From the NCBI GenBank assembly GCA_963805705.1, contig CAWDVH010000001.1:1488001-1552000 (forward strand): a stretch of DNA of 64,000 nt, given 5' to 3'. The DNA is from CAWDVH01 sp963805705. Its GTDB lineage: Bacteria > Actinomycetota > Actinomycetes > Streptosporangiales > Streptosporangiaceae. This document shows, one piece after another, positions 1-8,316 of this stretch; position 1 is the first letter of the stretch, and every line of letters begins with the position of its first letter. The position numbers and the translations under genes are program-made. The notes below the pieces were generated by a model. It saw nothing but the letters and a program-made list of their open reading frames with translations, had not been told where the DNA came from and made no database searches.

Positions 1-274
1 CGTCGTGCCCGGCTGGGGCAGCAGCTCGCCCTTCGACGGCGAGGACGCCCCCGCCATCGTCGCATCGGTGTTCAGCGCTCCCGGCGACCTGGTACAGGTG
101 GAGAAATGGGACGCGCCGCTGGTCACGCTGTCCGTCATCGACCATGCCGCCGGCTTCCTGCGCATCCACGGCATGAGTGAGGAGAAGGCACGGGCCACGG
201 CCGCCACGCTCGACCTGCCGCTCACCCTGACCATGCGCGGCTGCTTCGTCTATGCCACCAAGTCACCGAGCTAG
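1..274 (+). CDS. C-terminal part of an unidentified protein, cut by the window edge
   Basis: The frame is open from base 2 to a TAG at 272-274, and its true start lies outside the window. About 90 residues are visible. The last segment, ending in a hydrophobic strand with CFVYATK, resembles the final beta strand of some class I SAM-dependent methyltransferases, but no SAM-binding motif is in the visible part, so the function is left open. The next gene is convergent and starts its 3' end 30 bases away. Confidence 0.5.
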   Translation, partial: VVPGWGSSSPFDGEDAPAIVASVFSAPGDLVQVEKWDAPLVTLSVIDHAAGFLRIHGMSEEKARATAATLDLPLTLTMRGCFVYATKSPS

Positions 275-304
275 CCAGGGCGGGCGCTGGGGCAGCGCGC
301 TGGC

Positions 305-928
305 CTATCCGTACGTGGGGTGCTGCGGCCAGCCGGCCGGGGAGTCCTCCCAGTCCTCCTGCCGCCCGTACGGGGCGAGGTCAAGGATGTTATTGGTGAA
401 CAGGAGCCGGTCCACGCCGCGGGCGGTGGTCGAATACGTCCGGTAGACGTCCGTGCCGTCGCGCAGGAACACGCTCAGCATGAAGCCGCCGCCGGCACCG
501 CAGTCGGCGGCGAACGACGTGCCGCGCGAGGACACGAACGGCACCGTCCAGCCCATCCGGGCCTTGTACGCCTCGATCTGGGCGAGCGGCATGTTCGACG
601 CGGTCACCCAGGTGATCCCGGACCCGGCCAGCCCGGCCAGGCCGGCCACGTTGTTCGTGAACGCGGTGCAGCCGGGGCAGTAGTCGTCAGGACCGTTGTC
701 CATGAACTGGTAGACGACGAGCTGTCCCCGGCCGTCGAACAGGTCGAGCAGGGTCCTGCGGCCGGACGGCGTGTCGAACACGTACCCGTTGTCGAACCTG
801 ACCATCGGCAGGCGACGACGGCGCGCGGCGAGCGCATCCAGCGCGCGGGTGGCTTCCTTCTCGGCCCTGAGCAGCCCGTCGCGGTCTTGCTGCCATTCCT
901 CGGCCGATACGATCTTCGGTTTCTCCAT
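305..928 (-). CDS. DUF899 family thioredoxin-like protein
   Basis: A 207-residue protein of the DUF899 family, which has a thioredoxin/AhpC-like fold. The biochemical role of the family is not firmly established. Family features are the N-terminal EEW motif, DLFDGR followed by a beta strand (LVVYQFM), the CPGCTAFTNN segment with a CxxC-like pair, and the GWTVPFVSS segment. I chose the ATG at 928 because the family begins close to EKPKIVSAEEW and a G-rich run lies just upstream. A start at 967 would add 13 residues without family support. It is convergent with the partial gene on its left and divergent from the kinase-like gene on its right. Cytoplasmic; no signal peptide. Confidence 0.8.
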   Translation of the reverse strand: MEKPKIVSAEEWQQDRDGLLRAEKEATRALDALAARRRRLPMVRFDNGYVFDTPSGRRTLLDLFDGRGQLVVYQFMDNGPDDYCPGCTAFTNNVAGLAGLAGSGITWVTASNMPLAQIEAYKARMGWTVPFVSSRGTSFAADCGAGGGFMLSVFLRDGTDVYRTYSTTARGVDRLLFTNNILDLAPYGRQEDWEDSPAGWPQHPTYG

Positions 929-1024
929 CCCCCGATTGTGCCCCGCGGCACCGACAGCATGCCGCACGCGGCCGCCTGACCGGCCTCGGCCGGGCGTCTT
1001 TTCCCGATGCTAAGGTTGCCGCTC

Positions 1025-2047
1025 GTGACTAACGGGCCGAGCGCGGCTGCTGCCGGGTCGCAGTGGACGGCCGAGGTTGAGGTCACCTCGCAGCTGGCGG
1101 CGGCCCTGATCGGCGAGCAGTTCCCTGACCTGGGCGCCCGGCCGGTGACATTGCTGGCGACCGGCTGGGACAACGCGGCCTTCGTGGTGGACGGCCAGTG
1201 GCTGTTCCGGTTTCCCCGCCGCGAGATCGCGGTGCCCGGGGTGCAGCGGGAGATCGCGGTCCTCCCGCGGCTAGCCGCCAGGCTGCCGCTGCCGATCCCG
1301 GATCCGCGGTTCGTGGGCCAGCCGTCGTCGCGCTACCCCTGGCCATTCTTCGGGGCCAGGCTGCTGCCGGGCGGGGAACTTGCCGATTCAGGGCGGTCAG
1401 ACTCCGGGCGGGCCGGGGCGGCGGCCTCGGTCGGCCGGTTCCTGCGAGTGCTCCACGATCCGGGCCTCGTCGCCCTGGTGGAGGACGCTGGCCTGCCGGT
1501 AGACCCGATGCGGCGGGGCAGCGCCCCGGAACGGGCGCACCGCGCCCGCGAGGTCCTGGACCGGCTCGTACACCGGGGGATCTGGCCGGCCGACCGCGCC
1601 GTCAGCCGCTTTCTTGACCAGGCCGAGCGCGAAGCGCCGGGAGAGAACTGCGCCGGCGGGGCCGACGACGCGACAGAACCAGGCGGAACGCGGGCCGCAG
1701 ACAGCGGGCCGGGCGGCGGCCCGCTGGTCGTCTCGCACGGCGACCTGCACGTGCGCCATCTGCTCGTTGACCAGGACGGCTCCGTGACGGGGATCATCGA
1801 CTGGGGCGACCTTTGCCTCGCCGATCCCGCGGTGGACTTGTCGATCGCCTACTTCGGGTTCGCCGGGAAGGCACGCGCGGACCTGCTGTCGGCCTATGGC
1901 CGGCCCGTCAGCGCTGAGCGGGAGCTGGCCGCCAGGGCCTGCGCGATATCCCTGGCCGCACTCCAGGCGGAATACGCGGCCGCCGACGGGCGGGCTGTGC
2001 TCCTGCGGGAATGCCTGGCCGGACTCCGGCGGGCGGTCGGAGCCTGA
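1025..2047 (+). CDS. Aminoglycoside-phosphotransferase-fold kinase (APH/choline kinase family)
   Basis: A 340-residue cytoplasmic phosphotransferase. The catalytic-loop signature VSHGDLHVRHLLVD (about residues 234-247) has the Brenner-type HGDLH core with the catalytic Asp, and IIDWGD (about 256) is the metal-binding DFG equivalent. The N-lobe begins with a hydrophobic segment and LLATGWDNAAFVV. The substrate cannot be read from sequence; the family phosphorylates aminoglycosides, macrolides, homoserine and other hydroxyl compounds, so resistance is not implied. A low-complexity Gly/Asp/Glu insert lies just before the catalytic loop. I prefer the GTG at 1025, which has AAGG eight bases upstream, over the ATG at 1007, which has no ribosome site. 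Single gene, divergent from the DUF899 gene. Confidence 0.85.
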   Translation: MTNGPSAAAAGSQWTAEVEVTSQLAAALIGEQFPDLGARPVTLLATGWDNAAFVVDGQWLFRFPRREIAVPGVQREIAVLPRLAARLPLPIPDPRFVGQPSSRYPWPFFGARLLPGGELADSGRSDSGRAGAAASVGRFLRVLHDPGLVALVEDAGLPVDPMRRGSAPERAHRAREVLDRLVHRGIWPADRAVSRFLDQAEREAPGENCAGGADDATEPGGTRAADSGPGGGPLVVSHGDLHVRHLLVDQDGSVTGIIDWGDLCLADPAVDLSIAYFGFAGKARADLLSAYGRPVSAERELAARACAISLAALQAEYAAADGRAVLLRECLAGLRRAVGA

Positions 2048-2206
2048 GGCGCAACCTGCGCGACCTGCGCGGCCGTGGTCCTGCGGCCGGCGGCCACGTC
2101 GAGTGCGGTGATACGGCAGTGGACACGAGGTGGCGTTCATGATGAAGGCATGATCGGCGATGGCGTCGTCCGGGAGCGGGACGAGGATGACCCGATCGCT
2201 GGCCCC

Positions 2207-3964
2207 TTACCTGCCCCGGCTCACGACCGAGCGCGGGGCGCTGTCGGCGGCGGCCGGGTGGACGTAGCGGCCGCCGCGCAGGACAGAGGCGAGAGCGGCC
2301 AGGGCCGACAGGGCGGCGGCTACGGCGAACACCACCACCAGGCCCTGGTGAAACGGCATGGAGATCAGGTCCGGGAAGAACCTCCGGCCGGTGATGGTCT
2401 GCTGAGCGGCCGCCGGCAGGGAGGACAGCACGCGGCTGGCCGCCAGCAGGTGCTGCAGCGGGTTCACGCCGAGAACCGCCGCGAACAGCGACGACACCGG
2501 CGGCAGGTTAGCGACCTGGTGCGCGATGCCGTGCGGGACGCCTTGCTGGGTCAGGCCGCTGGTCAGCGCCTTCGGCAGGCCGCTCGCCAGCCCGGCGATC
2601 ATGAGCGAGAAGAACACTCCGATCGACAGGGCCGTGCCGGAGTTCTGGAAGGTCGCGCGCATTCCTGACGCCACGCCGCGCTGGCTGGCGGGAACGCTGC
2701 TCATCATCGACGAGGTGTTGGGGGCGGCGAACATGCCGCCGCCGATCCCGTTCGCGGTGATCAGCAGGGCGAAAGGCCAGTACGAGAAGTTGACGGGCAG
2801 CAGCATCAGGCCGATGAAGCTGCCGCCGAATACGGCCATCCCGGCGGTGGCAAAGCCGCGGGCGCCGAAGCGGTCGGACAGAGTTCCGGCCAGGGGACCC
2901 GAGATGAGGAAGCCGGCGGTCAGGGGCAGCAGGAAGATGCCGGCCCACAGGGGCGTGTCGCTGTAGCTGTAGCCGTGCAGCGGCAGCCAGATCCCCTGGA
3001 GCCAGATGATGAGCATGAACTGCAGGCCGCCCCTGGCGATGGACACGGCGAAGCTGGCCACGTTGCCGGCGCTGAATGCCCTGATGCGGAACAGGCTGAG
3101 CTGGATCATCGGCTCGGCGACCCTGGTCTCGATCACGGTGAACGCCGCGAGCAGTACGGCGCCGCCGGTGAGCAGGCCGATGACCACGGGGTCCGCCCAG
3201 CCCATGGTGTGATGATGGTAGGGCTGAATGCCATCGGTGATGCCGATCAGGATCGCGCTCAGGCCGACGGCGAAGGTGACGTTGCCCCACCAGTCGATGC
3301 GGCCGCCGCCTCGGTACCCGGTATCCCGGAGCTTGCGGTAGGCCCACACCGTCCCGAAGACACCGACGGGCACGTTGACCCAGAACACCGCCCGCCAGTC
3401 CAGGGCGGCCAGCAGGCCGCCCGCGACCAGGCCGATGAACTGGCCGGCCAGGGCGGCGACCTGGTTGAGGCCGAGGGCGAAACCGCGCTGATCGGACGGA
3501 AACGCATCGGTCAGGATCGCGGTCGAGTTGGCGACGAGCATGGACCCGCCGATGGCCTGGAGCACCCGCCAGCCGATCAGCCACAGTGCCCCGTGGGCAC
3601 CGTCGAACGGATCGAAGGACAGCAGGATGGAGGCCACGGTGAACACCGCGAAGCCGGCGTTGTAGATCCTGACCCGGCCGAACATGTCCCCGAGGCGGCC
3701 GACGGTGACCACCAGGACGGCCTGGACGAGCCGGTACCCCATGATCATCCACAGCAGGTAGGCGACGTTGCCCGGCGCCAGCGGATCCAGGTGGATGCCC
3801 CGGAAGATCGCCGGCAGCGCGATGATGATGATGGATCCGTCGAGGGCCGACATGAACACGGCGGCGGTCGTGTTGGCCAGGGCCACCCACTTGTAGCGGT
3901 CGTCCGCCGTGGCCGTCAGGCCGCTGGCCCTCTGCTCGCCCCGGTTCTGCCTGGCCATCGGCAT
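2207..3964 (-). CDS. MFS drug/metabolite exporter, DHA2 (14-TM) type
   Basis: A 585-residue integral membrane protein of the EmrB/QacA-like proton antiporter family. TM1 begins near residue 27 and carries LDGSIIIIALPAI, the usual DHA2 first helix. Motif A is seen as GRLGDMFGR (residues 89-97), and WRAVFWVNVPVG is the DHA2-specific segment after the first six helices. About 14 hydrophobic helices follow, with a short basic tail. The start is the ATG at 3962-3964, which shares one base with the TGA of the upstream MarR gene (TGATG), indicating translational coupling. An in-frame ATG at 3958 is an alternative. Export controlled by the coupled MarR regulator is the likely arrangement; the substrate is unknown. 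Confidence 0.9.
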   Translation of the reverse strand: MPMARQNRGEQRASGLTATADDRYKWVALANTTAAVFMSALDGSIIIIALPAIFRGIHLDPLAPGNVAYLLWMIMGYRLVQAVLVVTVGRLGDMFGRVRIYNAGFAVFTVASILLSFDPFDGAHGALWLIGWRVLQAIGGSMLVANSTAILTDAFPSDQRGFALGLNQVAALAGQFIGLVAGGLLAALDWRAVFWVNVPVGVFGTVWAYRKLRDTGYRGGGRIDWWGNVTFAVGLSAILIGITDGIQPYHHHTMGWADPVVIGLLTGGAVLLAAFTVIETRVAEPMIQLSLFRIRAFSAGNVASFAVSIARGGLQFMLIIWLQGIWLPLHGYSYSDTPLWAGIFLLPLTAGFLISGPLAGTLSDRFGARGFATAGMAVFGGSFIGLMLLPVNFSYWPFALLITANGIGGGMFAAPNTSSMMSSVPASQRGVASGMRATFQNSGTALSIGVFFSLMIAGLASGLPKALTSGLTQQGVPHGIAHQVANLPPVSSLFAAVLGVNPLQHLLAASRVLSSLPAAAQQTITGRRFFPDLISMPFHQGLVVVFAVAAALSALAALASVLRGGRYVHPAAADSAPRSVVSRGR

Positions 3965-4401
3965 CAGATGCTCTGCGCCAGCCGCTCGATCAGCGGCGCG
4001 GCCGCCTGCAGTTGCCTGAGCTCCGCGGGCGTGAATCCGGCCGACAGGCTCTTGGCCAGCTGCTCGGTCCGCGCGTTGCGGCGGCTCAGCAGCGTCTGGA
4101 GGCCGGCTTCGGTCAGCGACATGACGGCCCGCCTGCCGTCGCCGGGATCGGGACGCCGCTCGACGAGGCCACGCGCCTCGAGCGCGCCGAGGGTAGCTCC
4201 CATCGACTGCGGGCTGATCTGCTCCAGCTTGGCCAGCGCGCTGGGCGTAGCCGGTCCGCCGCGGTCCAGGCGCGCGAGGGCTGATCTCTCTGACCACGTG
4301 AGATCGCCATCGGCGTGCACCTGGCGCAGCCGTCGCACGAGCAGGCCGATGCTCACCCGAAGCGTCCCGGCCAGGTTGCCGATGTCCGGATCCTGATCCA
4401 T
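3964..4401 (-). CDS. MarR family transcriptional regulator
   Basis: A 145-residue winged-helix regulator. It shows the recognition-helix region TPSALAKLEQISPQSMGATL and the wing signature DPGDGRRAVMSLTEAG (about 87-102), with the conserved Asp and Arg pair of MarR wings, followed by the C-terminal dimerisation helices. It is the first gene of a two-gene operon with the DHA2 exporter, overlapping by one base. Two palindromic elements lie directly upstream of its ATG (4403-4437), so autorepression relieved by an exported ligand is the likely logic. Because the elements run up to the start codon, the transcript may have a very short leader; no good ribosome site is visible. Confidence 0.9.
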   Translation of the reverse strand: MDQDPDIGNLAGTLRVSIGLLVRRLRQVHADGDLTWSERSALARLDRGGPATPSALAKLEQISPQSMGATLGALEARGLVERRPDPGDGRRAVMSLTEAGLQTLLSRRNARTEQLAKSLSAGFTPAELRQLQAAAPLIERLAQSI

Positions 4402-4402
4402 A

Positions 4403-4437
4403 TGCTAAGGCTAACCTGATAAGGTCTGACCTTAGCA
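4403..4437. promoter_or_regulatory. Operator-like palindromes upstream of the MarR/exporter operon
   Basis: The outer arms TGCTAAGG (4403-4410) and CCTTAGCA (4430-4437) form an inverted repeat. Inside it, TAAGGTCTGACCTTA (4420-4434) is a perfect 7+1+7 palindrome. Separately, 4401-4419 matches the DtxR/IdeR iron-box consensus at 14 of 19 positions, with a continuous GGCTAACCT core. The elements end two bases before the marR ATG, as expected for an autorepressor site. Binding is inferred. Confidence 0.6.
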
Positions 4438-4470
4438 AATGAGGAAACGGCAGCGTCCCTGCGCTGCGCT

Positions 4471-4500
4471 GGCTGGCTGGCTAGCTGGCTGGCTGGCTAG
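4471..4500. repeat. GGCT tetranucleotide run
   Basis: Seven GGCT-type units interrupted by CTAG twice. The run lies between the exporter operon and the small membrane protein gene, and the stop codon of the latter (4497-4499) falls inside it. Such a run is prone to slippage, so the C-terminus of the small protein could vary between isolates. Confidence 0.7.
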
Positions 4501-4715
4501 AGCGTGAATGTCGGGTGATGAAGGAGCAGCCCGAGGGGCCAGAACATGACCCAGATGATGAACTGGATCCAGTCGCCGATCGAGGCCACGGTTGCTGACG
4601 AGGCGCTCGGCAGCTTGCCCTGGCTCCCGTGCGGAGGCCCGAAGGCGATGCCGACAAGGATGTAGGCCAGGATCAGGATGCCGATCTTGCTGAAGAGGAC
4701 GCGAAGAAAAGCCAC
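4497..4715 (-). CDS. Small membrane protein, unknown function
   Basis: A 72-residue protein with two predicted membrane helices (about residues 5-25 and 48-67) joined by a short Ser/Gly-rich loop. The GTG start at 4713-4715 is supported by a good ribosome site (GGAAGGTGAG, 5 bases upstream). I do not recognise a named family. It is divergent from the ClC gene, with about 270 bases between the two starts that must hold both promoters. Confidence 0.65.
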   Translation of the reverse strand: MAFLRVLFSKIGILILAYILVGIAFGPPHGSQGKLPSASSATVASIGDWIQFIIWVMFWPLGLLLHHPTFTL

Positions 4716-4984
4716 GTCAGCTCACCTTCCTTCCGGCGCCCTGGACGGGAACCCAGACCGCTAGCCGAGGCTGGGAGCACGTTGGAACGGCCCCGGGCGG
4801 TCTGCTCGATACTACTGATCAGATGGTCAGGACGCTGGGACCAAGGCAGCGTGTTGCCCTGCTTCGGGCGCGGGACACGCTGACGGCCGGGGCGGATATC
4901 ACCCGGCCTAGGTGAGGTATCCGGCCCCCGGCCCGCGCAACGATAGACCGCGGGCTGCCCGGCCCGAGGTCTAGGAGGATGCCG

Positions 4985-6406
4985 ATGACGACGCCGGCTG
5001 ATCCGCTCGCACTGCTGCGGTCTCGCAGCTACGTGGCGCTGCTGGTGCTCGCGGCGATCATCGGCGTGCCCATCTCGGCGGCGGCCTACTTCTTTCTCGC
5101 GCTGGTCAGCAAGCTGCAGGTATGGATCTTCGCGGACCTGCCCAAGGACGTGGGCTTTCACTCCGAGCCGCTGTGGTGGCCGATTCCGCCGCTGGTGCTC
5201 GCTGGCGTCCTGGTCAGCCTCACCATCCGCTACCTGCCCGGTAAGGGCGGCCACTCACCAGCCGACGGCTTCAAGATGGGCGAAGGGCCGCCCGCGCCGG
5301 TCGAGCTGCCCGGCATCGTGCTCGCGGCGTTTGCGACCCTGAGCCTGGGCGTGGTGCTCGGGCCCGAGGCGCCCATGATCGCCCTCGGCGGCGGGCTCGG
5401 CGTCATCGCTGTCCGCCTCGTCAAGCGGGACGCTCCCCCCAGAACCGCCACCGTGGTGGCCGCGGCGGGGAGCTTTGCCGCTATCAGCACGCTGTTCGGC
5501 TCGCCCCTGCTCGGGGCGTTCCTGCTGATGGAGGCCTCGGGGGTAGGCGGGGCCATGCTGGAACTGGTGCTGGTCCCTGGCCTGCTGGCCGCGGGGGTCG
5601 GCTCGCTTATCTTCATCGGCCTTGACCACCTGACCGGGCTCGGCACGTTCTCGCTGTCCATTCCCGGCCTCCCGCATGTCGGGCCGCCCACCGGCGCGGA
5701 ATTCCTGTGGGCGCTGGCGATCGGGGTGATGGCGGCCCTGGCCGGCTCGGCGATCCGCTGGCTCGGGCTCTTCCTGCGGCCTCATGTCGAGCGGCGGATG
5801 CTGCTGGCCACGCCGGTCGTCGGCCTGGCTGTCGCCGGGCTCGCGATCGCGTTCGCCGCGGGTACCGGCAAGGGCTCATCCGAGGTGCTGTTCTCCGGGC
5901 AATCGGCACTGGGCCCGCTGATCACTAATAGCGCCAGCTATACCGTGGGCGCGCTGCTGCTGCTCATTGTCTGCAAGGCACTTGCCTACGGCGCGTCACT
6001 GAGCGGATTCCGCGGCGGGCCAACCTTCCCGGCCATGTTCATCGGGGCCGCGGGCGGGATGGCACTGTCGCACCTGCCGGGGCTGCCGCTTATCTATGGT
6101 GCCGCGATGGGCATCGGCGCAATGACGGTGGTCATGCTCAGGCTCCCCCTGACCTCCGTATTGCTGGCCACCCTGCTCCTGGCGTCGGACGGCCTGGAAG
6201 TAATGCCGCTGGCCATCGTCGCGGTCGTCGTGGCCTACGTGGCCTCGGCCAGGCTCGCGCCCAGCCCGGACTCAGCACCCTCGCGTCCGGCCGAGGGTGC
6301 TGAGCCTGCGGGTGCCGAGCCTGCGGGTGCAGGGCCTGCGGGTGCCGAGCCTGCGCCCATTCGGGCTGAAGACGGGGGTGCGCCCCCGCCCATTCGGGCT
6401 GAGTGA
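4985..6406 (+). CDS. ClC family chloride channel / H+ antiporter
   Basis: A 473-residue membrane protein with the ClC fold (about 10-12 membrane helices) and no C-terminal CBS domains. Filter segments are GKGGHSP (residues 86-92, replacing GSGIP), GPEAP (126-130, replacing GREGP and keeping the gating Glu), and FRGGPTFPAMF (about 342-352). The altered filter is seen in an actinobacterial subgroup, so the ion preference is uncertain. The start is the second ATG (4985): AGGAGG at 4973-4978 abuts the first ATG (4979) but sits six bases from this one. The C-terminus is a low-complexity Ala/Gly/Glu/Pro repeat. Two exact 15-bp direct repeats (6355-6369, 6388-6402) flank a GC hairpin (6373-6388) at the 3' end. 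Confidence 0.85.
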   Translation: MTTPADPLALLRSRSYVALLVLAAIIGVPISAAAYFFLALVSKLQVWIFADLPKDVGFHSEPLWWPIPPLVLAGVLVSLTIRYLPGKGGHSPADGFKMGEGPPAPVELPGIVLAAFATLSLGVVLGPEAPMIALGGGLGVIAVRLVKRDAPPRTATVVAAAGSFAAISTLFGSPLLGAFLLMEASGVGGAMLELVLVPGLLAAGVGSLIFIGLDHLTGLGTFSLSIPGLPHVGPPTGAEFLWALAIGVMAALAGSAIRWLGLFLRPHVERRMLLATPVVGLAVAGLAIAFAAGTGKGSSEVLFSGQSALGPLITNSASYTVGALLLLIVCKALAYGASLSGFRGGPTFPAMFIGAAGGMALSHLPGLPLIYGAAMGIGAMTVVMLRLPLTSVLLATLLLASDGLEVMPLAIVAVVVAYVASARLAPSPDSAPSRPAEGAEPAGAEPAGAGPAGAEPAPIRAEDGGAPPPIRAE

Positions 6407-6471
6407 CAGGCGGGCGGCAGAGTCGTGAGCCGCCCTGTCGCTCAGTGGTGTGTGGACCTGGTAACGCGCTG

Positions 6472-7152
6472 CTAGCGCACCCGGAAGTACATCGTCGGGT
6501 GCCAGAAGCTGCTCATGCGGTGAAACCCGATTCGCGAGCCCGCGTTAGCCGCGCCGTATGTCCACTTCCCGTGGTCATACAGCTCGACATGCCCCGATCC
6601 GAAGAACGCGAGGTCGCCCCGCCGGGCCTTCGACTTCGGGACCCAGACGAGGCGCCCGCTGCGCAGCATGTCGAAGGTCGTCCTCGGCAGCCGTACTCCA
6701 TGGGAGCGGTACGACGCGTAGACCAGCCCGGAGCAGTCGAACCCGTAAGGGCCGGTGCCCCCCCAGACGTACGGCTTGCCGTGCTGTCGCATGGCATAGT
6801 GCCAGGCGCTGCGTTCCAGCGCCTTGCGGGAGGCAGCGGCTACGGCGGCCCTGGTGGTGACGGCCGCGGGGGTGGTGACGGCCGCTTTGGTGGTGACGGC
6901 CGCGGGGGTGGTGACGGCGGCCTTGGTCGTGACGGCCGCGCGGGCGGCCGTGGGCCGGGTGAGTCCCAGTGACAGGGCGACGAGGGCCACGAGGGCGGCG
7001 GTGACGAGCAGGGCCTGCGCAGGCGCCCGCAGGCGGCCGGCGGCCGCGGTCAGGCAGCGGCTTCGCCGGGCGATCGGGGTCGGGCCGACGCTTGGCTTTC
7101 GCCGATTAGGACCGGGTCCCAGCGGATCTGAGGGACCATGCTCACCTCCCAT
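6472..7152 (-). CDS. Secreted NlpC/P60 family peptidoglycan endopeptidase
   Basis: A 226-residue exported cysteine peptidase that should cut peptide stems in peptidoglycan. After a basic n-region there is one hydrophobic helix (about 47-66) ending in an Ala-rich cleavage region, then an AAVTT-type tandem linker, then the NlpC/P60 domain. The catalytic Cys is in GFDCSGLVY (about 138) and the His in GHVELYD (about 186). A further polar residue is expected in the following strand. The domain is at the C-terminus, with no SH3 or coiled-coil partner domain. The start is uncertain: the ATG at 7152 follows GAGGA, and in-frame ATGs at 7248 and 7284 would extend it. I looked for a c-di-AMP riboswitch upstream, which is common for this family, and did not find one. 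Confidence 0.85.
   Translation of the reverse strand: MGGEHGPSDPLGPGPNRRKPSVGPTPIARRSRCLTAAAGRLRAPAQALLVTAALVALVALSLGLTRPTAARAAVTTKAAVTTPAAVTTKAAVTTPAAVTTRAAVAAASRKALERSAWHYAMRQHGKPYVWGGTGPYGFDCSGLVYASYRSHGVRLPRTTFDMLRSGRLVWVPKSKARRGDLAFFGSGHVELYDHGKWTYGAANAGSRIGFHRMSSFWHPTMYFRVR
7050..7139 (-). other. Possible 29-codon ORF out of frame inside the nlpC 5' region
   Basis: GGGAGGTGAG (7141-7150) is a near-perfect ribosome site and precedes an ATG at 7137-7139 that opens a 29-codon frame ending in TGA at 7050-7052. It is out of frame with the NlpC/P60 gene, whose own start has a weaker site. It could be a regulatory ORF, or it could mark an assembly or ancestral frame problem at the start of the hydrolase. 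Confidence 0.25.
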
Positions 7153-7660
7153 CCGGTCCTCGCGGAGGTCGGTAGTCGCCTTCGCCGCTGATTCGTCACG
7201 ACTCAATCTCGTGACCGCGGGCGGTGGGACTGGGGCCTTGGCGAGCATCACGCCGTCAGGGCAGCGAGCGATCGTCCTAATCAAATATGATCTTTCTGAC
7301 AGAGGAAACGCCCGGACGTGACACGGGCGTCTGACTTTCCGGACGCTAGCACCCGGTACTGCGTCGCGCCGGCGGAAGCCGTGATCTCGTCGTTACCTAG
7401 ATCGGCCGCAGGCTGAGGAAAATTGCTATTTGTGCTGGTCAGCGCAAAATCTGATGGCCGTATCGCTGAGGGTGAACACCTACCAGGCACTGCGCCCGCC
7501 GAGGGGATATCCGCCCATCAGTCATCACCTCTGCGTGTTGAGCCGCTCGCGGATTGTCGTAGTGAGCCCGCACCGCCTGACCTGACGGCAGTCCCGAGAG
7601 TCAGCCCGAGGAGCCGCGGCGCCAGGGGGAAATGTCGTTGGTGAGCAATACGCTCACGCC
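7153..7660. other. Intergenic region between nlpC and yciI genes
   Basis: About 500 bases without a convincing gene; possible upstream extensions of the hydrolase reach 7284. It holds a hairpin with arms ACGCCCG (7308-7314) and CGGGCGT (7324-7330), and a GTGAGC/GCTCAC inverted repeat at 7641-7657. It must contain divergent promoters for both flanking genes. No riboswitch consensus was recognised. Confidence 0.5.
7641..7657. promoter_or_regulatory. Inverted repeat just upstream of the YciI start codon
   Basis: GTGAGC (7641-7646), five bases, GCTCAC (7652-7657), ending three bases before the ATG at 7661. It covers the position where a ribosome site should be, so it could be an operator or a hairpin limiting translation. 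Confidence 0.35.
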
Positions 7661-7969
7661 ATGGCATTCTTCGCGTTGACGATGGTCCACGGCTCGAGCT
7701 GGGACGCCTCGCGCCAGATCCGGGAGCAGGATGCATGGGACGAGCATGCAGCGTTCATGGACGGACTGGTCGAGGCCGGCTTTGTCCTCCTGGGCGGTCC
7801 GATAGGCGACGGGGAGCAGGCACTGCTCGCCGTCGAGGCCGCGGACGAGCAAGAAATCAAGGTGCGCCTGGGCGAGGATCCATGGGCGCCGATGAAAGTG
7901 CTGCAGATCGGTGCGATCCAGCCCTGGACGATCTGGCTCGACGGCCGTCACGTCAGCCAGGCGCGCTGA
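7661..7969 (+). CDS. YciI-like protein
   Basis: A 102-residue alpha/beta protein of the YciI-like (YCII) family, a dimeric ferredoxin-like fold whose members often act as small enzymes or modules of other enzymes. Family features are a strand with the HGSSWD segment, the helix with HAAFMDGLVEAGFVLLGGPI, and the GEDPW segment before the final strand ending in WTIWLDGR. The length equals a single domain. The ATG at 7661 has no clear ribosome site. It is convergent with the RNHCP gene, whose end lies 30 bases downstream. Specific substrate unknown. Confidence 0.8.
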   Translation: MAFFALTMVHGSSWDASRQIREQDAWDEHAAFMDGLVEAGFVLLGGPIGDGEQALLAVEAADEQEIKVRLGEDPWAPMKVLQIGAIQPWTIWLDGRHVSQAR

Positions 7970-7998
7970 CCGCGATTCTCCCTGGCCTGAACATCTCC

Positions 7999-8316
7999 TC
8001 ACGTACCCGCCATCAGCGCGCAGATCACGTCGATGTCGTCACCCTGGATAGCGTCGTCGGCTATCCGGTTAGCCCGGATCTGGTCGCACTCCACGCAGCG
8101 GTGGATGATCACGAGTCCCTTGCCCCGGCGGTGGTCGATCCGCTCGGGACGCATCAGGCCGCGACAGCCTGACGCCCGATCGCCAGGGTGCAGATCGACG
8201 TGCATAGACCACAAGCACGCCGGACAGTGATTGCGATAGCTCCCATTCGTCAGCGGGACCACCGCTGTACTGCAGTTTTCGCACGTGAAGCCCTGATTCT
8301 GGGCGGACCTGCTGAT
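7999..8316 (-). CDS. RNHCP-domain zinc-ribbon protein with apparent ATC start
   Basis: A small protein (about 105 residues) of the RNHCP family, named for the motif seen here in NGSYRNHCPACLWS. Zinc-ligand pairs are FTCENC near the N-terminus, the Cys pair in HCPAC, and HRCVEC near the C-terminus. The first canonical start is the GTG at 8262, but that would delete the FTCENC pair. Reading upstream in frame gives ISRSAQNQGFTCENC, matching the usual family N-terminus if Met replaces Ile. That codon is ATC (8314-8316), with GGAGG seven bases upstream at 8324-8328. No ATG, GTG or TTG lies between the upstream stop (8347-8349) and 8262. The function of the family is unknown. Confidence 0.8.
   Translation of the reverse strand: MSRSAQNQGFTCENCSTAVVPLTNGSYRNHCPACLWSMHVDLHPGDRASGCRGLMRPERIDHRRGKGLVIIHRCVECDQIRANRIADDAIQGDDIDVICALMAGT

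Noticed and set aside
7153..7450. c-di-AMP (ydaO) riboswitch upstream of the NlpC/P60 gene
   Set aside because: This location is common in actinobacteria, but I could not find the conserved core elements on the minus strand; only a simple hairpin is present.
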